Shown here: piece by piece, positions 1 to 9,200 of the stretch
Layout of the letters: the number at the start of each line of letters is the position of its first letter
Numbering within the stretch: position 1 is the first letter of the stretch
NCBI GenBank assembly: GCA_028565635.1
Contig: JAOXYB010064735.1
Location: forward strand, 1 to 10,353
Direction: 5' to 3'
Length of the DNA: 10,353 bases
DNA from: Phoronis ovalis
Lineage: Eukaryota; Phoronida; Phoronidae
Position numbers and translations under genes: made by a program
The notes under the pieces: model-generated
What the model saw: the letters and a program-made list of their open reading frames with translations, nothing else
What the model was told of the DNA's origin: nothing
Databases searched by the model: none

Positions 1-904
1 TGGACCACAATGTAGTCGGATTGAAAGAAAAAAAACTGACTAAAAAGAAAATGTATACATTATAATACTTTTAGTCTCTAGTTTTAAAGATACATTGTAA
101 CAAAGATAACTAAGAAATAAACGGTTCTCGCCCCCTTAAGGTACCATAATTTAATACCGAAATTTAAATTATAAACGATCATACTTTCCACCTTGAACAT
201 TGATTGTTGTGCTCAAAAAGCGAGGGATTTAAAAACTGGCGTAAAATATTAGAACATTGTAAACAGCACGTAGTGATCTGATTACTCGCCCGATTGTCCC
301 CCTAAAATATTATGATCCTGCTGGTTAGTGCAGCTGATGACACTGCAACAGATGTCAAACACTAAACGTGGCAATATTGATAGGAAATTTCACTAATAAT
401 ATCGAAATCAACATTCATATAAGAGGATAAATATAAATTACAGGTAAGATCAAATTAAAGGAATATATATATAATCCTGACCATTGTTAACAATAGAATA
501 CGCAGAGAACACGTATATTAATCCGTATTCAACAGGAAAAAATCTTTCGAAGTGCGATCTGTCATTGCGATTTCAGTCGGTACACATGCGATTTCGGCAC
601 TATTTCATATAGACTTAGCAGACTTTTGTCCAATTTGCTGCCATGATTTCTGTTAAAAACGTTATTCGCTCATGATTTTTAGAAATCTCATAAAATGTTA
701 TAACATTTGCTGGGAATTAGTGTAAAGTAATAATTTAATTTTTGTTTGAAGCAGTTTTTCCTATTGCCTGAAGCATTTTTTTGCGCAACATTGTCTATTG
801 TATGTATACGGGTAATGAGTCATTTTACCTTAATAAAAATGTAATATAATAATACAAAATACCAGATCTAACCATTACTAATAAAATGTGGATTTCTAAA
901 GTAG

Positions 905-990
905 GTGTCTCCCGGATGGGTCTACGGACAGACCAATTGTCATCGTCGAAATCCAAGCCGAATTTTAGTCGGACCCCAGGCGTCCAAGAT
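905..990. other. GC-richer island of unknown nature
   Basis: This stretch has visibly more G and C than its surroundings and no simple repeats. It contains a short hairpin, GGTCT-ACGGAC-AGACC, near 919-934. On the minus strand a 60-codon frame (825-1007) crosses it, with an acidic run and a Trp-Ser-Val-Arg-Arg stretch, but I see no convincing splice sites and no domain. It may be a fragment of a dispersed repeat, a small non-coding RNA or a lone exon; I cannot decide. Confidence 0.25.
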
Positions 991-1458
991 AATTGGTAAT
1001 AAAACAAATGACTATCAGTAGAACGAGCAGCGGATAATTATATATTGGCTGTGTTCTTTGATAGGAAACGATGTCCATTATCTATTTAACAATGCTTAAA
1101 AATTGTGTTTTTAAATGACTGTATTACGAGTGACACTTTTTAAATTACTTTATGCAATGTGTATTTAGAATATGATTAGACAAAGAGAATTATATATTCG
1201 GAAACGAAATATTTTACTTTGTTTATACATCTTAATGTAAGTTTCAATGATCTAGTTTTCGTGATTACACTACTAAATCAAATATCGTTGATCCACTGCT
1301 GAACATAATAGAAGTCAATAACATATAAACAACGATATCCAAGAGTTTATTATTAAAATGTCGGGTGTAGGAAAATAGTTTATGAAACATAAATCAGCAG
1401 AGAGGCATGTGGAACAGTCTGTCGACGCAGAGTTGTACGGTTATAATTCATTGACATG

Positions 1459-1496
1459 CGTTTTGTGCATGTATGGTGTTTTGTAAGCACAAAACG
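1459..1496. repeat. Perfect 10-bp inverted repeat (hairpin)
   Basis: The arm CGTTTTGTGC at 1459-1468 is the exact reverse complement of GCACAAAACG at 1487-1496, with an 18-base loop. The loop contains a near copy of the left arm (GTGTTTTGTA). No coding frame uses it. The function is unknown; it could be a protein-binding palindrome or a chance structure. Confidence 0.55.
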
Positions 1497-1718
1497 ATTT
1501 ACACTTATATTATCTTATATAATAATCGACATCCCACTTTCAAGTAACGGATAACCAAAAGGTATATCTACGTATGCTCAGTACATAATTTCAGTGTTAG
1601 TCAATTCAACGAGGCAAATATAGTAACAACCGCCTGCTTTAATTTGTAAAATTGAGTTTAGCACTGTATGCACATAGCAGAATGTATATACCGAGCCACA
1701 CTCGACTTCCTGCTTAGT

Positions 1719-1826
1719 GGGCCATCAAAACTATTTTGTCTATCCTGACGGACAACCACCTTGTGGGCATTTTGGAGAAGACACATTGGAAAATCCAACA
1801 TCACCTAGTATCAAATAGAGCTAACG
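1719..1826. repeat. Possible degenerate dispersed repeat, copy 1
   Basis: A series of short words occurs here in the same order as at 10077-10210: TCAAAA, CAAC, GTGGG, ATTGGA, ATCCAA and then the 13-mer TATCAAATAGAGC (1809-1821). Spacing differs between the copies, so they would have to be old and gapped. The overlapping open frame at 1678-1815 (46 codons, Cys-containing, no Met) is more likely a by-product than an exon. Confidence 0.25.
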
Positions 1827-2129
1827 CCCATACCAGTAGTTTTATTTTAGGGGTAATATTGTGGAAATACTGTGTGCTATATAAATAATCAATTTCATTG
1901 AAATTAACCTGTAAAGAAAACCCTTCTGCTTCCGATTATGAAATGCAGCCAGCAGAATCCCTGGAAGTAATTAAAATGCGTAATTATGTAAACACATTGT
2001 AAATATGTCTGCCGTCGACCAATTGATGCCCGGTTGCTTTAATTAGTGATAATTTTCAACCAGTATTGCATTTATAGCAATACGTACTGGTATAACTTGA
2101 GTATGAAAGTAAGAAAGGTATATACGCAT

Positions 2130-2146
2130 GTATTTCTCGTTTCAGA
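2130..2146 (+). other. Splice-acceptor-like site just 5' of the CRAL-TRIO start codon
   Basis: A pyrimidine-rich run ending TTTCTCGTTTCAG puts an AG at 2144-2145, about 20 bases before the ATG at 2166. The nearest good donor-like word (AAAGTAAG, near 2106-2113) would give an intron under 40 bases, which is too short. The site therefore probably joins a more distant non-coding first exon or, if the organism trans-splices, a spliced leader. It also argues against starting translation at the in-frame ATG at 2103, which would lie in the intron. Confidence 0.5.
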
Positions 2147-2165
2147 ATTATTATTACTGTCAAGT

Positions 2166-3966
2166 ATGGACAAAGAGAAACTTATTGCTGAATTAACCAA
2201 AAGAACAATGTCTGTTCCAACATTGGAAGAGATGGGATTTCTATCAACAGAAACGTGAGTTTATTTGAATGATGTTCTTGCGCTATGTCGATTGACGTCG
2301 GTATGTCGTCACTAGCGCGACATGGCATACATTGCCATCATGTATATACATGTATTCTATAATTTGTATGATGAATTATATATAAATGGTGCATAATTCA
2401 TATATTAAAATACATTTTATTTCTGGTTCTTAATGTCTGCAATCAGCAATCAGCTGGTATTTATTAAATTATTTGTCGCTACTTGTGTGACAGTGCTAGT
2501 GATCATCCATATTTCCGGTTTCTGAAGGATCACAAGATATCTCAAAGCGAGAGACTGGAATTTAGATGCTGCTGAAAAAGCGCTTAGAGAAACTATAGAA
2601 TGGAGAAGGAACACCATACCACAGACGGTTACTTGTACTTGGTGCAAAGACAGACCAGGCTATCATAACATGGTAAATATATTACCTATCACATTTCAAG
2701 CTTAAACTATGTCCTTTTTTGTTGTCAGTATCATCTGTATCATCATCGTCATCATTACCACCACCAACATCATCAGCATCACCACTGTCATAATCATCTC
2801 AACATGACCATCTTCATATCATAACTGCACACCTCATCATGCATATTCATTACAATCGTCATTAACAAATATTAAACGTCTTCATCATCACAACCACCAT
2901 GATTGCTATCACTATCATCAAAAACAATTTTAACATTTGTTTACATATGCGCATGCGCTTAACCATCAAAACTGTCATTATATGATGAGTTCATTGGTAT
3001 GGCAAAAATAATTAGCATATCAATTTTCCAATCGTTTCAGAGACAAATTGGCTTTGATGAGTTAGGCCGACCTGTTATCTACTCTAGCTTTTCACAAGCC
3101 AGTACACATAAAAACTCAGTGGAAGATGCTATAGCACATACAGTATATTTAATAGAAAATGCAAAGAAAAGTATGCATAATGGGATATCATCTGTGGTTC
3201 TTGTCATCGACTGCTCAGGTAAAATGCATAATAGTATGCAGGCATGCATTTTTTATTAATTTTTTTGCGTATAACTTTTCTTATTTATTTTTATAGAATT
3301 ATTCAGTAAGCAACGTTTTGATAGCGTATTAAAGATAATTTAATTGTTATTATTTATGTTTTAGGCATATCGCTACCTGCTTGTAATCCACGGCTTGGAT
3401 ATGGTGTAACACAGATACTAGGAAAACACTATCCAGAAAGATTGGGCCAGGTGATCATTGTTAACACAAGCGCCATGTTTAAGGCAGTATGGAAACCTAT
3501 TAAACATTTCCTTCATCCAAGCACTGTCACAAAAATTAAGGTTGTTAAAAACAAAAAACGTGCAGTCGATATATTTGAGACAATATTCCCTCAAGATTTA
3601 ACAAAATGGTTACTGGAAGAAATAAAACTAAATAAGGCGCAGCCTATGGAGCAGTCTCAACGAGAGTTCTGGAAAGCGCCCCCTAATGGTGCTCATGATC
3701 CACGTGGTTGCTCTTCATATATCAAATTAATTACAGAACAACTTAGCGATAGTGACGGGTATAGACCACATCCTAATGTAGAGGACGCTTTAAAAGGAAA
3801 GGAGTTGCACATGGTATCGTCAAGTGAAGACTTAAACTTCGGTGCCTGTGGAACGAAAGTAAATAACGATCACTCAGAAAGCTCTGATGACACAGTCAGT
3901 GAAGACTGCGTAGAAATCGGAAAAGAATTTCAAATTCCTGATGATGCTGAATTATTAGAGTCATGA
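2166..3966 (+). CDS. Sec14-like CRAL-TRIO domain lipid-binding protein (4 exons)
   Basis: Spliced coding sequence join(2166..2254, 2528..2672, 3041..3218, 3365..3966) gives 337 residues. All introns are GT..AG (donors GTGAGT, GTAAAT, GTAAAA) and the phases match at each junction. Residues about 30-57 (TITRYLKARDWNLDAAEKAL, then ETIEWRR) form the CRAL-TRIO N-terminal helical region. Residues about 79-215 are the lipid-binding lobe, with GFDELGRPVIYSS (82-94), VVLVIDCSG (130-138), HYPERLG (159-165) and VNTSAMFKAVWKPIKHFL (170-187). Then come WLLEEIKLNK (219-228), EFWKAPPNGAHDPRGC (238-253) and an acidic, Ser-rich tail to 337. I do not see the E-Y-G-G-like end motif of classical Sec14 proteins. 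Family members shuttle or present phosphoinositides or other hydrophobic ligands at membranes; the ligand cannot be read from sequence. There is no signal peptide or membrane helix, so it is probably cytosolic. Resemblance to proteins annotated 'random slug protein 5' is from memory. The start at 2166 is chosen because it follows the acceptor at 2145. Confidence 0.9.
2730..2920. repeat. Degenerate CAT/ATC trinucleotide repeat in intron 2
   Basis: Most of intron 2 (2673-3040) of the CRAL-TRIO gene is an impure repeat of CAT, CAC and CAA triplets on the + strand, broken by point changes and short interruptions. It ends near the alternating pyrimidine-purine run CATATGCGCATGCGC (2944-2958). It looks like an old, decayed microsatellite with no coding role. 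Confidence 0.8.
3221..3252 (+). repeat. 9-bp perfect hairpin next to the intron 3 donor
   Basis: AAAATGCAT (3221-3229) and ATGCATTTT (3244-3252) are exact reverse complements around a 14-base loop. The left arm begins directly after the donor GT (3219-3220) of intron 3 of the CRAL-TRIO gene, so the structure overlaps the bases that U1 snRNA would pair with. Reading through the donor meets a stop at 3257-3259. Confidence 0.5.
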
Positions 3967-5124
3967 CAAACAATGAAAAAAAATCAAACAGAGTTTTATT
4001 ATATAGTTAAAAACCGTTAAACCCGAACTTGTTTACCATAAATACACCATCAATAACGCGCATTGGGGAAAGGCATTGTGGACTGAAGATATCCTTCCCA
4101 CAGTTTCATCCCGAGTTTCATTTTAAAACTCGATGCAGTTGTCTCAAAAAAATGCTTAACAGTTTTTGTATGGAAAGTTGATAATTTTGTTCAGGTGCAT
4201 TGCACGAATGAGATTGTCATACTTGTGATTTCCAAAATACTCATCAGTATGGAGTTTGACATCTTACGACATGCGTCTGTTATAAAGTGTATCCTGAGCC
4301 TGCAGATCATTGCTATTCAGCTCGTTTAATATTTCTTACCCGTCAATTTTATGTCTCTTGGAAGCTACGAAAAGATATAAAATTTGAATTGAGAGGTAAT
4401 TAATAAACTATAAAATATGAAAGTTTTAAACGGTATAAGCTAAGACTTATGGGCTCTAACACTCTGGGTTGTCTGCATGAACTTAGTCTAAAGTTAATCA
4501 TAAACGCATCGCAACCTTGGAGTTAAGATGCAATGTTTTAAGAAATCCTACTGAGGTGAGCATTAATCGTTGATTGTACACCACGGTCCGTGTATATGGT
4601 GTGTTTACATTAAAAAGAGTAATATTATTTTATTATTACACCATGCAGGTATTCTTGTTAGTGGTTATTGTTGTAGTAATAAATTCGGAATTGTTATTTT
4701 ATATTTTTGCAGATATTGTCACCTGATAAAGAAGTAGTCTTTCATACAATTCAAAAATAGTTGTGCAATGTATATTAATATATTTATCAAATAAAAGCTC
4801 ACGTAATTTTATTAAAGATCTTGTTTTCTGGATTGCATGTTTACGATGAAGCATTATATGTGCATATAGACACGTTCTGCTGTCAAGCTTGTAAAATAGT
4901 CAAGATATAGTGTTGCAACATTTGAATGGGAATATGTTTTTTATTTTTAGTCGTAGGAATTATACTTTTTTATAAACATGGGAGTCCCAACACTTGAGAG
5001 CCCTCCCCCCTATTTTCATTAAACCTTCACCTATAAATTCTTACCAGTTTTTGAATACAGTAGTAATACAATACTTGATTCTCCCAATAAAAGAGTAGCC
5101 TTGTCCCCATGTTTCGTATAGACC
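3967..5124 (+). other. 3' flank of the CRAL-TRIO gene, with candidate polyadenylation signals
   Basis: No coding potential is seen. AATAAA words occur at 4402-4407, 4678-4683 and 4790-4795, any of which could end the transcript; none is clearly best. A compact palindrome, CACGGTCCGTG, lies near 4582-4592. Part of this flank (around 4210-4300) has a diverged copy near 5555-5650, which belongs to the partial duplication described next. Confidence 0.5.
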
Positions 5125-5600
5125 GCAAACTAGGAGCCTTTGGAGTTGTCTCGAAAAGAGTTCTGGAAAGCGTCCCCTATAATAGCAGTCATGATCCACT
5201 TGTGGGTGTCCTTCGTATATCAAATTAATTACAGCAGACCATGCACATAGAAATTGAAAAAGAAGTTCAAATGACTGATGATGCTGACTTATTGACAAAC
5301 AACAAAAAAATCAAAAAAAAAATTAATTGAAGTGTATCCCTTGTCACCCTGAAATTCATACGCTATTTTTAGCGTTAGTGGAAAGAATCATGAAATATTT
5401 TTTATCAGTGTGAGTGATATAGTGCCTAACAGGATTTCACTATTTCAGTATTTTTGAATGTCCTGTTACTTTAGAAAAGACATTGTTTTGCAAATTCGCA
5501 TTATAATAGGTTCCCTATAGCACATTATTTTTGAAAAAAAATTCATTATCGAGGAAGACTGTCATATTTGAGATTTGCAAATTACTCACCAGATTTTATT
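5125..5600 (+). pseudogene. Decayed partial tandem copy of the CRAL-TRIO gene 3' end
   Basis: The block at about 5125-5313 repeats the end of exon 4 (about 3620-3990). Identical runs include TTCTGGAAAGCG (3667 and 5161), TCATGATCCAC, a 19-base run at 3718-3736 and 5216-5234, and CTGATGATGCTGA (3938 and 5275). Against the parent the copy has four extra bases after the FWKA codons, which shifts the frame into stops, and it lacks about 160 bases of the acidic tail. Similarity resumes in the 3' flank: TGTCAT at 4215 matches 5560, followed by about 30 mostly matching bases. I see no copy of exons 1-3 and no intact exon 4 start. Because flank is included, this looks like a segmental tandem duplication rather than a retrocopy. 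It is very unlikely to make a protein. Confidence 0.8.
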
Positions 5601-5660
5601 TAATTGTCCATTACAAAAACATAATGCAAAAAAGCGACTGTGTAACCCAAATTGTGTATC

Positions 5661-6226
5661 ATTTGTGACTGTTTATCAATAAATGTAATCCTTAAATTTT
5701 GTGATTTACGGAATAAAGAAATAGCACACATTAAGCCTAAGTTACTTCATTTCCGACTGCAATTACGCAATTTTAAACATTCAACGAGTAGAGTGTTTGA
5801 AATATCAACTATTTCTCCTGAGATATAGTTGGAGGTGGCTAGGAACTGGCAATAAACGTGATCACATGATGCTCTATCTATCCTTTTAAAAATTATATCA
5901 TTGTTGGTCAAGTAACGAGAAAAAATTGTGACATACATGTAATATAGTCCACCTTGCTCGGCCGGTGTGGAACAGAATTATTGTGACGGGCAAAAAAAAC
6001 TAGAAAATAAATTGGATATATTTTCCGAGCATAGTGTCGCATTGCAAAACATCAATAAAGTATTCTCGCTAGTGACGCAGATTACGAGATTGAACCAAAT
6101 TATGGCGGCAATATAATTGCGCAATTGTATAAAGACATATGTACGTTTACCGCTATATGTCGCCAATGCTCGTGATGTCTGACAAGCGTAGGAACACTGC
6201 AGCAGAGTTTCAAATGATCCTGCAGT
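5661..6226. other. Intergenic region between the two loci, nothing supported
   Basis: AT-rich sequence with short chance frames only. There is a small GC pocket near 5955-5968 containing CGGCCG. The promoter and 5' UTR of the CUB protein gene should lie in the right part. Several ATGs at about 6155-6216 lie in another frame from the chosen start, so they would act as upstream ORFs if transcribed. An acceptor-like CTGCAG ends at 6225, two bases before the start codon. Confidence 0.5.
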
Positions 6227-9200
6227 ATGATAACCCTTTTCATTTTAGTTTTTGGCTTTTTTGCGATTGGTTATCAATCAGGTAAGTCGCTATGACTTGT
6301 TTACATGAAAGTACATCATAGCAAATGTAGCTGAGCCATTCAAATTTAAAATAATTCGTAGATTTTGTCCTCAATGTGGATAAACTTGTTGTTAATCTAA
6401 AAACCACTGCCGTGAGCATAACTGCACGGTGGTAATGATCAGTATATTGGAAGTACCACAAGTGCCACCTGGTCTACATTAAACTTCGTTCTCTACCTGA
6501 TGGTCGATCATCAAAAAGATATAATTTATTAGTTTATACTTTAATGTAGTCTTAGCTAATCGGCACTCAGTATTTCTAAACCTTGGCGATATGACTTGAC
6601 ATGCAAGGTACAAGAACAATTAAGTTATGTATTCTTAGGCACGAAGAGAGTATTGTCCACGCTGAATGGAACATTATTGTCCAAGCAATTTTTAGGCTCT
6701 TTTGAATTGAAAATGCTTTTAAAATATTCAGTTTTGTGTTCTAACATCAATTTGGTATGTTGCTTAATTTTTTGGATCAAAGGGTAAAAATAGAGAATTC
6801 GCAATTTATCGTCTGTTTATACTTTGAACTAAAACAATAAGTTTTCAAGAAAGTGGGCACTATGGCTACATAGTGTTCTCAAAAACGTGTAGTGGCCTCG
6901 GCATACGGTCCTCAGCCAATGAACGTTTTTTCAAGCACTATGCAGATGTAGCAATAATACCCAGTTATATACTTGAACACTTTGGACATAATAGCGGAAA
7001 ACACAACGCATAATACAAGTAATAATACAATGATGTTTCTTTTATTGTCAGCTTATGGGCAGCAACTAGGAGTTACTGGAGGTATGATACATTACAAAAA
7101 GCTTTAAAAATTAAACAATAGTACAAAAGAATAATTTTAAATTTAAACATACAATGCATACTTAAAGTTGATTTCTGAGTGCTTATTTCATTTTCAAGTT
7201 TCATCTTTCATTGTTTTTTAAAACATCGATGAAACTTCCGTCGTCAATCTGTGAGGAGCATTTTAAATACTGCTTTTTTTCTACAGTGCTGACGCCATTT
7301 TACTTAAAAAAGTACTTAGAAGACATTTTTCTGTTTTAGGATGCGGTGCAGGCAATGGCGATACATTTGTTGGAGGCGCTTTTAATGGTTCTATTTGGAC
7401 TCCAAATTATCCCAATAATTATCCAAACAATTTGATATGTGAATGGATTGTTACAGTAGAAGTTGGCCATAAAATGACCATGTCAGGGCGTATGTAATCG
7501 TGTTTGAACTATAACCGAAAATTCTATATTTAGTAATATAGATTACGCAGTTGCGAAATATGAAATTGTGTGCTATTATATCTGTAGTTATATCTTTGAC
7601 GAAATAGGACAGAACAACAGAGGCGAGTTTCTCTCCAAAATTTGGAATATGTTATCATGTAATTTTTAAAAGTATGTTCTCTTTAGAGAGTTATTCATTT
7701 AGTATGTGTATGGAAACAAAGGATATCGCATTCTGATTAGAATTGTAGATCTTAAATCCGACACGGTTCTCTCTAATTAATTCTAGACCGTTTACGAAAC
7801 GGAAAGAATTATGACTTCGCAATTAATTTCGTGACTTCCACAGCCAGCCGATTATAATAGGTACAGACATGCATGTTTATCATTCGATATGAGATGTGCC
7901 ATATAATAATTAATGCGCTGCGATAACTTCAGGAGAAACGAAATGTCCGCTAAAAACATATGCAACGTAACAGAGTCAGTTGAGCAAAACAAAAAATAAT
8001 TTGGGGTTCTAGCGGTCAACTAAAATAGGCAAATAAAGTAGCCTTAATAACTTTGCATAGCTTTATTAAATTTGATTTCCGTTAAATTTCAGCAATAAAA
8101 ATGCAAGAAAATAATGATTATTTGGGCATGTGGAATGGTCCCGACAACAGTAGTAGCAGTAATCTGTTTTTCCTCTCAACGTTACTGTCCTGTAAGTATC
8201 TGCCAGGAAAATTATAAATCATAAAAGTTACACAGAGAAAAAACATCCTGCATTTGAAATTGAAAACAGTGAGAACAATTTAGAATTTGAATTAAAGTTG
8301 TTTTCCAAAATGATGGTTACCGAACACACAATTCTCGACGTTTATCAATAAATGGCGTAAATTTTGATATTGGCCATTGCTATGGTTGTTTTTAATTATA
8401 ACAACTGGAATTGATTTGGACCCCTATGCTAGGACACCTGCAATAGTATATGTAAACGCAAGTTCATAACTAAATTCATTCTCTATCACAATAACAAACA
8501 TTTTTTCTATACTGATTTTGATATAATTCTGCCAGTTTTTCTACAAATGCTTAATAACACATATTTTCTTTACGTAGCGGATGCGTACATCACCACGTCT
8601 TCCACTGGACGGATTGCATATTTGCAGTTTACTACAGATGGAAGCGTCCAGGAAAAAGGTTTCCAATTAGATTATGTTGCGGTTGGTGAGTACATGGATT
8701 CCTTGTAGGGTACACTATGTATAAACGATCACTGTTATATGTTTACCGTTTCTACGTTTCTATTCCCACTTTTATCATTTCTTCTACCATTTCTACATGT
8801 CACACAATTAAAACAAAACCTCGCTTATATATAATAATAGAATAGTAGGCATCCGTGGACACATTATAATATGCATATATAATATAATTATGGGCATAAA
8901 CTGGTACTTTTAAGTAAACTGGTACTTAAAAGTATCTGTTATTTTTAGTAATCACATTATTTTTTAATCCATTCAAACAACTAATATATCAATTTATGTT
9001 CTTTTCGGTTTGTGTTAGCAATACCACCGACATCACCCGTGCAAACAAGTTCTACCATCGGAACTACAGTTCTTTTAACACAAACTACCGAAACAGCAAC
9101 CACAAGTCAAATTACGCAACCTGATGGAACAGCTTCTACAACTACAGGTATTTAACCTGCACTTTTTATAAGCTATTTTTAGACACGCTATTTTGAGACA

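Larger units (their letters stand above)
1..2145. other. Upstream intergenic region, no supported gene
   Basis: AT-rich sequence with stops in all frames. I find no exon chain, RNA gene or recognisable transposon protein. The points of structure (three TGCGAT words near 553-595, a GC-richer island near 905-990, a hairpin at 1459-1496 and a degenerate repeat near 1719-1826) are listed separately. The promoter and any non-coding first exon of the CRAL-TRIO gene probably lie in the right part of this stretch, but no motif fixes their position. Confidence 0.6.
6282..7051 (+). other. Intron 1 of the CUB protein gene
   Basis: This is the longest intron of the window (770 bases), with donor GTAAGT and an acceptor after a T-rich tract. 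It carries two inverted repeats, listed separately. The open frame at 6596-6787 inside it has no domain, no matching splice context and ordinary intron composition, so I do not call it coding. Confidence 0.75.

Noticed and set aside
2103-2165. In-frame upstream ATG extending the CRAL-TRIO protein by 21 residues
   Set aside because: A strong acceptor-like site (AG at 2144-2145) falls between it and the chosen ATG, so this stretch is probably intronic or outron.
2450-2647. 65-codon minus-strand frame
   Set aside because: It is antisense to exon 2 of the CRAL-TRIO gene, where the plus strand encodes a clear family motif.
2730-2920. Triplet array considered as a coding His/Ile-rich stretch or a CRISPR-like array
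   Set aside because: It lies between two exons whose phases join correctly, has interruptions and no spacer-repeat structure; it is a decayed microsatellite.
2944-2958. Alternating pyrimidine-purine run that could adopt Z-DNA
   Set aside because: Only 15 bases long and in the middle of an intron; too short to support a functional claim.
5041-5298. 85-codon minus-strand frame
   Set aside because: It lies antisense to the decayed CRAL-TRIO copy and has no domain of its own; the plus-strand homology explains the sequence.
5747-6461. Three minus-strand frames of 62-73 codons between and at the start of the loci
   Set aside because: AT-rich chance frames without family motifs; the last overlaps the signal-peptide exon of the CUB gene on the other strand.
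6596-6787. 63-codon plus-strand frame inside intron 1 of the CUB gene
   Set aside because: No domain, no suitable splice sites and intron-like composition; it fits neither gene model.
6821-6987. Near direct repeats taken as target-site duplications of a DNA transposon
   Set aside because: They differ at one of nine bases, and the right one overlaps the arm end; without other genomic copies this is not enough to call a mobile element.
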